Below, in pieces: positions 1 to 10,548 of a stretch of DNA of 64,000 bases. The DNA is taken from assembly GCF_000321225.1 (NCBI RefSeq), contig NW_004450276.1, positions 5,871,900 through 5,935,899 of the forward strand, given 5' to 3'. Source of the stretch: Odobenus rosmarus divergens. Lineage: Eukaryota; Chordata; Mammalia; Carnivora; Odobenidae. Every line of letters starts with the position of its first letter. The first letter of the stretch is position 1. Under the pieces are notes generated by a model, which was not told where the DNA came from, ran no database searches, and saw only the letters and a list, made by a program, of their open reading frames with translations. The position numbers and the translations under genes were made by a program.

Positions 1-568
1 TTCTGTTGTTTTAGGGTGGAATGTTCTGTATATATCTATGAGGTCCATCTGGTCTAGTGTATCATTCAAAGCTCTTGTTTCCTTGTTGATTTTCTGCTTA
101 GATGATCTGTCTATTGCTGAGAATGGGGTATTGAGGTCTCCTACAATTAACATATTGTTATCAATATGACTCTTTATTTTGGTTAACAGTTGGCTTATGT
201 AGATGGCTGCTCCCATGTTGGGGGCATAGATATTTACAATTGCTAGATCTTCTTGTTGGATAGACCCTTTAAGAATGATATAGTGTCCTTCTGTGTCTCT
301 AATTACAGACTTTAGTTTAAAATCTAATTTGTGTGATATAAGAATTGCTACCCAAGCTTTCTTTTGAGGTCTGCTGGCATGGAAGATGGATCTCCATCCC
401 ATCCCTTTCAGTCTGGATGTATCTTTAGGTTCAAAATGAGTCTTTTGTAGGCAGCATATGGATGGGTCCTGTTTTTATCCAATCTGCAACCCTGTGCCGT
501 TTCATGGGAGCGTTTAGGCCATTCACATTGAGAGTGACTATTGAAAGATATGAATTAATTGTCATCAT
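1..568 (-). pseudogene. L1 ORF2 N-terminal endonuclease region, broken
   Basis: ORF2 starts at the ATG pair at 568/565 and reads MMTINSYLSIVTLNVNGLN, the apurinic-like endonuclease start with its catalytic Asn. After about 34 codons the frame shifts near 475, by what looks like a 2-nt loss. It then continues open to position 1 with ICCLQKTHFEPKD, IVNIYAPN, IVGDLNTPFSAIDRS and DLIDIYRTFHP. The QETH motif, whose Glu binds the metal, here reads QKTH. The 55-nt ORF1-ORF2 spacer (569-623) is typical of L1. The reverse transcriptase would lie outside the window. Confidence 0.9.
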
Positions 569-623
569 GTGGCCTGTGAAGACATTGTTTTTATAGATTG
601 TCCCCGTAAATCTCAGTTCTATA

Positions 624-1545
624 TCACTCTTGGGGTCTTTCTACTTTTATAGAACCCCCTCCCCCCCTTAATATTTCTTGCAGGGCCGGCTTAGTGGTAA
701 CATATTCTTTCAGTTTCTGCCGGTCTTGGAAGCTCTGCATCTGTCCATCCATTCTGAATGACAGCCTTGCTGGATAAAGTATTCTTGGCTGCATGTTCTT
801 CTCATTTAGTACCCTGAATATGTCTTGCCAGGCCTTTCTGGCTTGCCAGGTCTCTGTGGATAGGTCTGACATTATTCTGATGTTCCTCCCTCTGTAGGTA
901 AGGAATCTCTTCCCCCTAACTGCCCTTAAGATGGTTTCCTTGGTTCTAAGATTTGTAAGTTTTACTATTACATGCCGGGGGTGTTGGCCTGTTTTCCTTG
1001 ATCTTGGGAGGGGTCCTCTCTGCCTCTAGGACACGAATGTTTGTTTCCTTCCCCAGATTAGGGAAGTTCTCAGCTACGATTTGCTCAAATACATCTTCTA
1101 GTCCTCTCTCTCTCTCCACTCCTTCCGGGATTCCAATTATTCTGACATTGGAACGCTTCATGGTGTCACTTATTTCTCTGATTCTATTTTCATGGATTCT
1201 GAGTTGTTTTTCCCTGGCCTCCTCCTTTCCCTTTTTATCTATTATATTGTCTTCCAGGTCGCTTATTCGTTCTTCTACCTCACTTACCCTAGCTGTTAGA
1301 TTATCTAGATTGGATTGGATCTCATTGATAGCATTTTTAAGTTCTGCCAATTCAGCTTTCATTTCTGCCCTTAGAGACTCTATGTTGCCATTAATTGATT
1401 TCTCCATTCTAGCCATTGTCTTCACAATTGCTAGACTGAATTCCATCTCCGATATCTTGGTTATATCTGCATTCATTTGTAAATCTGCAGCATAAGTCAT
1501 AATCTCTGAGTCTTTTCTATTTTGGGGGCTCCTCCTCCTAGTCAT
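624..1545 (-). pseudogene. L1 ORF1 (RNA-binding chaperone), one frameshift
   Basis: ORF1 starts at the ATG at 1545 (MTRRRSPQNRKDSEIM) and reads a heptad-rich coiled coil (IQSNLDNLTARVSEVEERI) followed by the RRM-like part (SNVRIIGIPEGVERE). The frame breaks near 970-975 in a run of five C's (minus strand), after RPTP. Typical ORF1p continues from the other frame, which resumes there and runs to the stop at 624 with the C-terminal domain (MSDLSTETWQARKAWQDIF, FRMDGQMQSFQDRQKLKEY). One extra C in the homopolymer explains the break. The protein normally coats L1 RNA as a trimer. Confidence 0.9.
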
Positions 1546-2605
1546 TCCGTTGATGGGTGTTTGAGGGAATGTGTAGAGTCCAAATTATTGACCAGAACCC
1601 AAGCAAGATGCACCTGTTTTTTTGGGACCTTAGGGTTGCTGGCCTCTTGTTTTCTCAGCCTGTCTTCTGGGGGTGGGGCCTGCTGCACTGTTGCTTAGGC
1701 AACCGTGTTTGGGCAGAGTGGCCCTGCCCCCTGTGGCACAGTATGGGCTCCGCAGGAATAGTTTTTGGGGCTTTTGTACTCTGGCGGCTTTCCCTGGTGG
1801 CTTTCCGCAACTCTTCCACGAGTCAGAGCAGAAGAGACTGTTTCCAATCCTCTGCCTCAGAGCAGAGAGATCACAGTCTGTTCTTCATTGAGCTCTCCAG
1901 GCCACACCGTCTCTGTTTCTGTCTGTGCTGCTATAAACTGCAGCATCCTGGGTTGTGCGCCCCTCTGCAGCGCCCCCAGTCCTGCCTCCAGGTTGGGGCA
2001 TGTCTCTGCCCTTTGTGCTTCTAAAACAGCCAGCCGCCCCCAGTTCGCACGCGGGACCCTGCCGCTCCGGTTTCTGCCCCAGGGGCTGCCCTAAACTCCT
2101 TTCCCCGCTGCTACCGGTCTGTGAGTCTGTGCCCTGTCCCCAGAGTGCGAGGCTGTTGCTCACTGGCGGTGTAGGATCCCCACGGCCAGGCTCCCTCCCG
2201 CTGCCATTTATCCTCCAATATCTGCCCGCGGAATCATGGCTCCCTGCTTTGTACCTCGAAACCAACCGCCTGAGATATTCTGTTTGTAGAGATTCAGATC
2301 TTCTTACAACTCAGGCTGGTTTCGTGGGTGCTCAGAGTAGTCTGGTAGATTCCAGCTCAATTCTGGGGACCAGTGAAATAGGGTTCCCTACTCCTCCACC
2401 ATCTTTCCTTCCCCCCATAACACAACAATCCTCCCTGCAGTGCTCATTTCCACAAAGTCTTCCCCGGGCCCCAGTGAAATCAGCGCATGATGCTGCTGGA
2501 ACATCAGCTCCTCTCCTAAGAGCCCAGTGTTCGGGGTTTTCTCCCCAGGAGGTGCTCGCACTGGAACCAACCCCTCCAGAAGCGGGGCGTGCCCCGAGTA
2601 TTGTT
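1546..2605 (-). promoter_or_regulatory. L1 5'UTR with presumed internal promoter
   Basis: This roughly 1-kb stretch is much richer in G+C and CpG than anything else in the window. It lies directly upstream of the L1 ORF1 start on the minus strand. L1 5'UTRs carry an internal RNA polymerase II promoter and often an antisense promoter; that function is inferred from the family, not seen. Open frames here on both strands (for example 1955-2662 plus) reflect the low stop-codon density of GC-rich DNA and are not taken as genes. Confidence 0.7.
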
Positions 2606-2862
2606 TTGTTTTTAATATGCTTTCTGACATTTACTTTTTCCATTTTGAGTTTCAATAACTGATAAATTAGTGACGAATTTTCAAACTTTTAAAAGATTAC
2701 TGTATATTTTTACTGGCAAACAGAGTTTTCAGATATTTATGTATTTGAAAATGTGTTTCTTTACATCATCTTTTTTATTAGACAATAACAAAATAAAGAA
2801 TTATTAATCTGTTTGAAAATTTCTATCAAACTCTTAGAAAAAAATCGAGTGATTTTGTGAAA
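2606..2862. other. Unique AT-rich intron sequence
   Basis: I see no gene or recognisable repeat between the L1 5' end and the next SINE. Confidence 0.5.
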
Positions 2863-2878
2863 ATGGTCACAAACTTTA

Positions 2879-3074
2879 TTTATTTATTTATTTATTTATT
2901 TTAAAGATTTTATTTATTTGACAGAGACACAGCGAGAGAGGGAACACAAGCAGGGGGAGTGGGAGAGGAAGAAGAAGCAGGCTTCCCGCAGACCAGGGAG
3001 CCCGATCCCAGGACCCTGGGATCATGACCTGAGCCAAAGGCAGATGCTCCACGAATGAGCCACCTAGGCGCACC
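2879..3074 (-). mobile_element. SINEC (carnivore tRNA-Lys SINE), minus strand
   Basis: The poly-T/TTTATTTA tail is at the left and the tRNA-derived head (revcomp of 'gcctaggtggctcatt') at the right. It is bounded by a perfect 16-bp target-site duplication, ATGGTCACAAACTTTA at 2863-2878 and 3075-3090. Its body resembles the youngest SINE copies in the window. Confidence 0.96.
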
Positions 3075-3090
3075 ATGGTCACAAACTTTA

Positions 3091-3666
3091 AAAGGAATTT
3101 TTATGTAGTGATCAATTATCTTACATTGTGATAAATATTTTATGTCTAACCCCTATATTCTAAGTTGTAGTGTACATACCCATTATTATTACAGAATTCT
3201 AATATATATGCCAAAATTATAACAATTAGGTGGTTTGTTACAAAAGCTACATAAAAATGATAAGCTGTATCTATGTAAGCAATAAAATGTATTTTCACCT
3301 TGACTCTACCAGTAAATTCTGGGTAAAGTTTGATATTTTTCTCTTTTCTTGTAAATGTGTTTTCCCCCCTCCTTCTGACTTGTCTTAAAAAGCTTAGAAA
3401 AATTTTACATAACAATTATACTTAAAAATAATTATATAAGTAGTACACTTAAGAGTTTCATTTATTTATTGATTTACTCAATATAATTAAAACTATCTCA
3501 ACAATTTCTATAAGATAAGCTTTTGTTTCAATCCTAGGTTTAATATAACAATAATAATCATTTTCCCACCATTCCTCCCCAACACATAGCTTAATATGTA
3601 ATCCTCTATTATCCTAAACTCTTCCCTCTTAATAGAAATCTGCTTTAATCAATGATATAGTTGACT
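3091..3666. other. Unique AT-rich intron sequence
   Basis: This stretch is AT-rich with no identifiable gene. A minus-strand frame at 3146-3415 has no recognisable similarity and a composition like its surroundings. Confidence 0.5.
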
Positions 3667-3677
3667 TGAATATTATT

Positions 3678-3849
3678 ATTATTTATTTATTCGAGAGAGA
3701 GAGAGAGTGAGCAGGGAGAGGGGCAGAAGGAGAGGGAGAGGGGAAGTCGACTCCCTGCTGAGTGCGGAACCCAACTCGGGGCTCGACCCCAGGACCCAAC
3801 CTGAAACCAAGAGTTGGATGCTTAACTGACTGAGCCATCCAGGCACCCC
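3678..3849 (-). mobile_element. SINEC, minus strand, older copy
   Basis: The tail is TTATTATTATTTATT, followed by a GAGAGA-rich body and the tRNA-like head at the right (revcomp of 'ggtgcctggatggctcagt'). It is flanked by TGAATATTATT at 3667-3677 and 3850-3860. It is more diverged than the copy at 2879. Confidence 0.92.
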
Positions 3850-4044
3850 TGAATATTATTTAGTTAGTATTTCTAACTGTTGAAACTTTTTGAATTAAAT
3901 TATGTGCTTCTTGAAACAGTGTTGTATACAGGATAGGTGCTCATTAATATTTATGGCATTACATTAATTCATATATTCATCCAATATATCCATTTATTAT
4001 GTGCCAGGTCCCATAGTCAATGCTGCCGACATAAAGATAAAACA

Positions 4045-4535
4045 GAAGCAGACCCTGCTCTAAAGCTGCCCAGATACCCAAGGGATTCTAATAGGAAGAA
4101 AAATGGACCCTTAAAGATGTCTGCATTCTATTTCCGGAATCTGGCAATATTTTACCTTATATGGCAAAAGGGACTTTGCATATGTGATTGAGTACCCTGA
4201 GATGGGAGATTCTCCTGAATTATCCAAATTCGCCTAATCTAATCACATGGGCCCTTAAAAGCAGAGAACTTTTCCTAGTTATGGTCAGAGAAAGATGTGA
4301 CTACAGAAGAAAAGTCAGACATCACACATCTGCCTTTGAAGATGGAGGAAGAGGAACATAATCCAAGGAATATGGGGGACCTCTAGAAGCTGGAAAAAGC
4401 CCTGCTTGGTAAACCTTGGTTTTAGCCCAATGAGACCCATGCTGGACTTCTGACTTACACAACTGTGAGATAATAAATTTGTGTTTAAGCCACTAAATTT
4501 GTGGCCATTTGTGAGAGCAGCAATAGAAATACTGG
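4045..4535 (+). mobile_element. MaLR-type LTR fragment (MLT1-like), probable
   Basis: The stretch carries the layout of mammalian MaLR/MLT1-like LTRs: 'ggcaaaagggactttgca', 'ctaatcacatgggccctta', 'gtggacttctgac'-like text, 'aactgtgagataataaattt' with an AATAAA polyadenylation signal, and 'gtttaagccactaaatttgtgg' near the 3' end. No internal viral coding region is present. The exact subfamily is from memory and uncertain. Confidence 0.6.
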
Positions 4536-4812
4536 ATTATCTAGCCCAACATGTTTTTTTGACAGATAGGAAACTAAAATCCTCAAAGTCACACATTTAC
4601 GTAGTGGCAATGTACTCTGAGTTTGAAGAGAACCTAATTTTCTTCTCTGTTCTCAAACCATTGTCTGGTGCCAGGTTAAAGGCAGAAAACGAAGGGAAAG
4701 AGTTCTGAAGGGAAATAGTTATCACCATTTTTCTATATATGAAGTGTATGAATTGGATGCATGGTATACTAATACCACAGCTACTCTCTTCCAGTTTGCT
4801 TTGGCTAAATTA

Positions 4813-5143
4813 CAGCTGACTCTTAAATAATGCAGGTTTGAACTCTGTGGGCCCACTTATATGCAGACTGTTTTCAATATATACCATACAGTGCTGTAAA
4901 AGTATTTTCTGTACCTTATGATTTTCTTAACATTTTCTTTTCTCTAGCTTACTTTATTGTAATACAACATATCATATATAAAACATACAAAATATGTGTT
5001 AATCAACTGAGTTCTCAGTAAGGCTCCTGGTAAAGAGTAGGCTATTAGTAGTTCAGTTTTTGGGCAGTCAAAAGTTATACATGGATTTTTGACAGTGTGG
5101 GGGGTCAGTGCTCCTAACTCCTGCATTGTTCAAGGGTCAACTA
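4813..5143 (+). mobile_element. Tigger-type (Tc1/mariner) non-autonomous DNA transposon
   Basis: A 331-bp element with imperfect terminal inverted repeats. The left end is CAGCTGACTCTTAAATAATG and the right end, reverse-complemented, is TAGTTGACCCTTGAACAATG. It sits between TA dinucleotides (4811-4812 and 5144-5145), as expected for Tc1/mariner insertion. The interior ('tttgaactctgtgggcccactta', 'gtcaaaagttatacatgga') matches my memory of an abundant mammalian Tigger MITE. Orientation is arbitrary. Confidence 0.85.
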
Positions 5144-5326
5144 TATTTATATGGGCTGCAGGAACAGCTTTTACTGTACACCCTCCTCAAAAGCACTCAA
5201 GTGTTTTGTAACACTATGTGTGCTGTGCATGTGTGTGCATTTATAGGTGTGAGGTGACCAGTTATTAATTATCATTGTGTTGTCTCTTGTGCCCATATTG
5301 GTACCATGACATCATACACTTCTTTT

Positions 5327-5514
5327 TAAAAATTTTTTTAAAAGATTTATTTGAGAGAGAGAGAGAGAAGATGCAGGGAGAGGGGCAGAAGGAGAGGGAG
5401 AAGCAGACTCCCCGCTGAGCGGGGAGCCTGACTATGGGGCTCAATCCCAGGATTCCCAGATCATGACCTGAGCTGAAGGCAGATGCTTAACCAACAGAGC
5501 CACCCAGGTGCCCC
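5327..5514 (-). mobile_element. SINEC, minus strand
   Basis: A T-rich tail, GAGAGA body and right-end tRNA-like head (revcomp of 'ggggcacctgggtggctctg'). Imperfect target duplications at 5309-5326 and 5515-5532 share 14 of 18 positions, ending CACTTCTTT. Confidence 0.93.
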
Positions 5515-5614
5515 AACACCAGGCACTTCTTTAGGAATCCAGGTAGGTGGAGGGAAATGAAGTCTGAATCCCAAATATTCACACTGGAATTTTTAAAAGA
5601 ATAGAGACTTCACC

Positions 5615-5910
5615 TCCACAAATTCAGTCCACAAGTATTTACTGTGGACCTACTATGTGCAGGGTCTGTTTAAGGTATTTGGATAGACATAGCAGCGAAC
5701 AAAATAGATCACGTCCCTACTCTCATAGAACTTACATTCTGTTGGGAGAACCAGACGGTAAATTAACAAATAAATTAATGTTAAGTAGTGTTAAATGCTC
5801 TGAATAAAAATAAAGCAAAGTAAAGGGAAGAGTGTATACATGTGGGGAAGATGTACATAGGGCAAAATTAAACAAGAAGATGAGGGCTGAGGAAATGCCT
5901 TCTTTAACTA
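5615..5910 (+). repeat. Ancient mammalian interspersed repeat, unclassified
   Basis: The text 'agtatttactgtggacctactatgtgc', then '...gcgaacaaaatagatcacgtccctactctcatagaacttacattct' and 'aaatgctctgaataaaaataaagca', follows a very common old mammalian repeat pattern ('tttattgagc..., ...aacaaaacagac..., catggagcttacattct'). I cannot name the family with certainty. Confidence 0.5.
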
Positions 5911-5940
5911 TATATTCAGCTTTTCCTAAAATCAGCAACA

Positions 5941-6425
5941 ACTGCCTTTAGTGTTCAGTAGAAGACTTCTTTTCAACATACTGATAATTTAGTCAAGGGT
6001 TTTCATGTTATAACAATACACTGATTAATGAAACAAAGACTTTCAAAACAAAAATCCTTGATATTTTCAGGCTTCCCATTTACTACTGTTTTACAGCAAG
6101 TTGAGTGATCAACTGGACAGACCTGGCACTAAATATCAATGACAACTACAGCACTGGAGTATCTTAGGACTTTCTGGATTTTGGATGCCTCCTGGATTTG
6201 AGGAACTCTATGACCCCATGTTGATTTTATCTCTCCTCTGATACTGAACTGTGGGTGGTTCAGTAATTACTAATATAGTAATACATTAAGGAAGTAACTC
6301 TATTTAGAGGATGGTAAAGAAAGCACAGAACATTTAATTACTGCTGACTTTAAGGGAAAATCCAAATTTAAATAATCAGTTTTATAAGATATTGTTAAGA
6401 CAGCAAGACAATGTTTAAAACTCAC
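5941..6425. other. Unique intron sequence next to DNAJC1 exon 7
   Basis: No further coding exon is visible on the minus strand downstream of the exon 7 donor. The sequence is AT-rich with no obvious repeat. Confidence 0.55.
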
Positions 6426-6516
6426 TTTGAAGTGTTTCAAGTTCAGCTCTGGTCAATGCATCTTCCTTTTTCTTCAATCTTGTTTCTTTATATTTAGCAT
6501 AAAACTCCCCAGCATC
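6426..6516 (-). CDS. DNAJC1: DNAJC1 exon 7: charged coiled segment
   Basis: The 91-nt exon was found by reading the minus strand; it contains no start codon and is too short for an ORF call. It encodes DAGEFYAKYKETRLKKKEDA and then LTRAELETLQ plus one base. This charged, helix-prone segment lies between the membrane-proximal region and the first SANT domain in DNAJC1. The acceptor is CTTCTTTTTTTAAG|GATG and the donor is CAAA|GTGAGT. The phase fits exon 6. The next exon would begin KQKKVK in the human protein and lies before position 1. Confidence 0.93.
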
Positions 6517-7318
6517 CTTAAAAAAAGAAGTTACAAATAAATTAACATGAAAATCAGTTTGCTTTGACACTATTTTCCACATGATTTCATTTTAAAGCAG
6601 TATATTCATTTAACAAGTAGTCTTCCTTTCTGTTTATGTTTTTAAATTTTATGATGAACAGAAGAAACTAAATGTTTCTCTATGATTTTTCTCTTAGAGA
6701 GCTTATTTATTAAGGCTAGTAATTGCAGGAATATAAATTTAAGTAAAGTCTTTTCTCTTAGATATGGAAGAGAGGACTCCTCTTCCTGTTTTCCACCCTT
6801 GTTTATTTTCTCAATATTGTGCTATTGCATGGACAAAGAGCAGAAAAACACACTTGCTAAACTGAATTAAATTATTTGGTACAGTAAATTATATTACTGT
6901 GACTAACAAAGTACTATTTTCATATTAGTCCCTTAGCTTCAAAAGATTTTCAAAATTATTATATGCAAATCTGATTATGAAACCTATATGATCATGTAGA
7001 TACAAGTGAAGTTGTCATTCCTCCTTCCACCACACTTAGAGATTAGTTCCTATCATGGAGGGTTGGGGATTGAGGACAAATACTTAGGTGTCAAAATATA
7101 GTGGCTAAAGTCTCAAGGAGTGGCACACAGGTAAGACTCTAGCAGAGTAATGAAAAAAGCCTAGGGCTTCAATAATCACAAACATGGACATTAACAAGTT
7201 GATGCCCTAGACATATGAAGATCCCAGCAAGGAGAAAAACAGAATAGGTAATTTTCCACTACCTCTTAACTCAAACTTCATCCATTATATAGCTTATAGC
7301 TGCCAGGCCACATTGTGC
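6517..7318. other. Unique DNAJC1 intron 6 sequence
   Basis: It contains the exon 7 polypyrimidine tract at its left end (revcomp CTTCTTTTTTTAAG). No gene or clear repeat is seen in the rest, which ends at a poly-T run at 7319-7336. Confidence 0.55.
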
Positions 7319-7336
7319 TTTTTTTTTTTTTTTTTT

Positions 7337-7645
7337 AATGTCTTTGCCTATGCTTTGCCCTCTAACTAGAATATTTTGCTGCCCTGCCATTATTCTGATG
7401 AACTCCTATTCATCCTTGAAAACTCTACTCAAGCATCACCTCCTTTGCAAGTTTTTCTGACCTTCCCTGGCAGAGTAATTCTCTACTGCATACTGCTTTT
7501 GTATTTAAGCACACTTCTAGGATTGCTTGTATCAGGCTATATTCTCTCCTAGAAAACGAGAAATTTGAGATAGGGGTACTTGTATGACCAGAGTACAGTA
7601 TCTGGCATAAAACAGGTACACAATAAATATTCATTGAACTGAACT
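7337..7645 (+). repeat. LINE-2 3' end fragment
   Basis: Typical L2 3'-end text is present: 'tctttgcctatgctttgccctctaactagaat', 'aaaactctactcaagcatcacctcc', 'ttttctgaccttccctggcag', and the terminal 'agtatctggcataaaacaggtacacaataaatattcattgaactgaa'. The copy is strongly diverged, as L2 always is. Confidence 0.75.
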
Positions 7646-8041
7646 AGATCAAAATATATGAGAAATCTTGTAAAGAAAGAAATGAAAGGGCTTGATGATT
7701 GATGTGGAATAAGAAAAAGAGAGGTATCAAGGATAACTCTAGGGTAACATTCCCAGATTTTAAGATTCCTATGGCAGATAAATCATAGACTCATCTGAGA
7801 GGGTTTTATTTTTTAAGGAAATAAAGGAACAAAATAAATTCTTGGCTCTACCTTGATTCAAATGGAAATGCATGAACACTTAAACTCTAGAATAGAATTT
7901 TCTCTTTTCATCTATGACTGTCTAGGAGTTACAGATATTCTTAGAGTCTATATCTCTTGGGGTTATATCAGAACTCTTCTACCCAACACTGAATTAGGTA
8001 AATAAGAGGTATTTCTAAAATCACTGGATCACTATAATCAA
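7646..8041. other. Unique intron sequence
   Basis: I see no gene and no repeat I can identify. Confidence 0.45.
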
Positions 8042-8195
8042 GATTTAGCTCTATTCTCCCATTCTCACTTCTATGTTCCTACCTCATTTCTACCAGAAGG
8101 ATTCCATAAGCCCTACCAGAAGGATTTAGCTCTATTCTCCCATTTTCACTTCTATGTTCCTACCTCATTTCTACCAGAAGGATTCCATAAGCCCT
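8042..8195. repeat. Tandem duplication, 81-bp period
   Basis: 8042-8114 and 8123-8195 are 73-bp copies that differ at one position (cattctcac versus cattttcac). An 8-bp linker ACCAGAAG joins them, and the same ACCAGAAGGATT string occurs inside each copy, so a short repeat probably primed the duplication. No coding content. Confidence 0.97.
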
Positions 8196-8599
8196 GGGTG
8201 TGTGAAATAATGGTATCACTTGAAGGGTACAGAAAGTCATGCATCCAACATACTTATCCTCCTAGCCCATATATACTTTTGGATTAAGGATATATGGCTC
8301 CTTAACATTCCCTGTACCCCCTAAAAAACTCAACCTGGAATACTATTATTTTCCTTAAGCCATATCAGTCATTTATTCCTTGACATGAATGAATGAATGT
8401 GCTTATTAGCTTCTTTGCAGACAGTAGTTTTTAATAGTAGGGAAAAGAAAAGGTCAGAAAGGCACTGGTCCCTTGAAGGGAGTAGGAAAGGTGGCACCAT
8501 GCAAGAAAAAAGGGCACAGGTAAGTTATTCATGAGATGTGAAAGAAGGTAGGTTGAAATCAACCATCATGGTACAGTATAGTGAGATAAAATACAGGGA

Positions 8600-8805
8600 G
8601 TAAAAGGGCAGATTTGGGAACCAGACTACCTGAATTAAAGTCTCAGCTCTGCCATCTTAGAGCCTATATAACATTGAGCAAATTACTTCACTTAGTTTTG
8701 GGTGAATTATCTCATTCAGGAATGGGGATAATCACAGGGCTATTGTAAAGACCGAAGTGTTGATAAATGGGAAACACTTAGAATAACATCTTACACATAG
8801 GCCTT
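8600..8805 (+). repeat. MIR element
   Basis: The order of MIR landmarks is clear: 'gaaccagactacctgaattaaagtctcagctctgccatc', 'gagcaaattacttcactt', 'aatggggataatcacagggctattgtaaagac' and 'aaacacttagaataacatcttacacat'. It is a tRNA-derived, CORE-containing ancient SINE. Confidence 0.85.
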
Positions 8806-9514
8806 CTATATGTTACCTATTTTGATTATAACTTCATCCTTTTACCAAAAACCATATTCTGCACCACAAAGAGTGAGTTTTTCTGCTTCATACTTCACCA
8901 AAACTCCTCTGGCAGAATCCTATATCTTCTTGCTTACATGATTTTCTTTACCTTTGGTACTGTCTCCATGCAAAAATCTTTTATTGGGTAATAGTAGCCT
9001 CTTCCTACTCATCCTACCAAATCTGAGTATTTCTCTGCTAATGTGCTTCTTTCTGCTACAGCACAGAAGTCCACTAAAATCCCTCCTTAAAATTATCCAT
9101 TTGATCCAAAAATCACACTCATCTGAGGATCACTATGCACCTAATCACCTTAGCCTACTCCACCTAATTCCAAGAGTTTTAACACATTCCCTAGTTTCAC
9201 TCACTGTTTTGTTCTAGGCCGAGAACGCTTTCTTCCCTCTGCTCCATTTCTAAGCATTTATTTAAATGTTCCTCATCCTTTTTCTTTTCTTCACATCTTA
9301 CTTGTATTTTCAAACTGTAAGTACAATATGCCTACTCCAGAAAGGCTTACTTCTTTAAGAAACCTATGATCTCAAATAGCTCTCCTGCATTCAACACTCT
9401 ACATTGTTCCCACCCTCCTTGTGTGCAGTTTGGTGTATCGTACTTTAAGGTGCACTGACAAACTGTAAGACTTTAAGAAGAAAGTGATCAAATGGTGAGG
9501 AAGCTTGAGACTAT
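8806..9514. other. Intron sequence, pyrimidine-rich, faint L2-like text
   Basis: The stretch is C/T-rich between about 8880 and 9420, with phrases loosely like L2 ('actccagaaaggcttacttctttaag'). I cannot support a defined element. A plus-strand frame at 8954-9217 is leucine/serine-rich and looks like chance. Confidence 0.35.
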
Positions 9515-9559
9515 TATACACAAAGAATGAATCATGGAACACTACATCAAAAAAAAAAA
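9515..9559 (+). mobile_element. Very short L1 3'-end fragment
   Basis: The string 'aagaatgaatcatggaacactacatcaaaa' plus an A-run matches the carnivore L1 3'UTR text seen at 42140-42175. It is a severely truncated copy or a piece of one. Confidence 0.6.
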
Positions 9560-9844
9560 GGGAATGGAGATAAGAAGATTAGAGATAACCTGATAACTAT
9601 CAGAGAATATCTTAAGGGTCATTACAGGAAAGAATGGTGTAACACCATATATGGTTCCAGAGACGGAAATTTAGATTTTGGATAAATATAAAGAAGAGTT
9701 TTCTAATAATTTAAACTACCTTAAAATGAAAGAGACTGACTTCAGAGATAATATTCAAGAAGAGACCAGGTGGCTATTATTTAAAGTATATTCTAAGGGA
9801 GAATCACGTATTCAAAAGGGGTTGAATAAGAGGAGTTGTCTTCC

Positions 9845-10531
9845 AGTATGGAGGTTCCTCAAAAAGTGAAAATTAGAGCTACCCTATGACCCAGCAATTG
9901 CACTACTGGGTATTTACCCCAAAGATACAAATGGAGTGATCCGAAGGGGCACCTGCACCCCAATGTTTATAGCAGCAATGTCCACAATAGCCAAACTATG
10001 GAAAAAGCTCAGATGTCCACTGACAGATGAATGGATAAAGAAGATGTGGTACACACACACACACACACACACAGGAATATTACACAGCCATCAGAAAATG
10101 AAATCGTGCCATTTGCAACAATGTGGATGGAACTAGAGGGTATTATGCTAACTGAAATAAGTCAATCAGAGAAAGACAATTATCATATGATCTCATTGAT
10201 ATGTGGAATTTAAGAAACAAGGCAGAGGATGATAGGGGAGGAGAGGAAAAAATGAAACAACATGAAACCAGAGAGGGAGACAAACCATAAGAGACTCTTA
10301 ATCTTAGGAAAAAAACTTGAGGGTTGCTGGAGGGGAGGGGAGTGAGGGATGGGGCAACTGGGTGATGGACACTGGGGAGAGTATGTGTTGTAAACAGCAC
10401 TAGGTATTATATTAGACTAATGAATCACAGACCTGTACCCCTGAAACAAATAATACATTATATGTTAATTAATTGAAGTTAAAAAATAAATAAGTAAATA
10501 AAAAAATAAAGGGGAAAAAAGAGAAAAAAAA
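9845..10531 (+). mobile_element. Carnivore L1, 5'-truncated (ORF2 end and 3'UTR)
   Basis: It begins in the C-terminal ORF2 region ('ctatgacccagcaattgcactactgggtatttacccc', 'atggataaagaagatgtgg') and continues through the L1 3'UTR ('gagagggagacaaaccataagagactcttaat', 'gggtgatggacactggggag', 'gtacccctgaaacaaataatacattatatg') to an A-rich tail. Diverged 17-bp target duplications flank it at 9828-9844 (AAGAGGAGTTGTCTTCC) and 10532-10548 (AAGAGCAGTTGTTTTCA), with 14 of 17 identical. A (CA)n run at 10051-10072 lies inside. Confidence 0.92.
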
Positions 10532-10548
10532 AAGAGCAGTTGTTTTCA

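Larger units (their letters stand above)
1..2605 (-). mobile_element. Carnivore L1 retrotransposon, 5' part (5'UTR, ORF1, start of ORF2)
   Basis: Read on the minus strand, this is the 5' end of a LINE-1 that continues past the window edge. A GC-rich 5'UTR (about 2605-1546) is followed by ORF1 and then the start of ORF2 with the endonuclease domain. The GC-rich block ends abruptly near 2605 against AT-rich flank, which I take as the 5' boundary. Divergence looks low and most of the frame is preserved, so this is a comparatively young lineage-specific copy. It lies in the DNAJC1 sense orientation. At least two frame breaks make it inactive. Confidence 0.93.

Noticed and set aside
998..1495. 165-codon plus-strand frame
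   Set aside because: It is the antisense shadow of the L1 ORF1 coiled-coil region.
1557..2662. Long plus-strand frames (155 and 235 codons) in the GC-rich block
   Set aside because: They are antisense to the L1 5'UTR. The block is GC-rich with few stops, and the translations show no domain.
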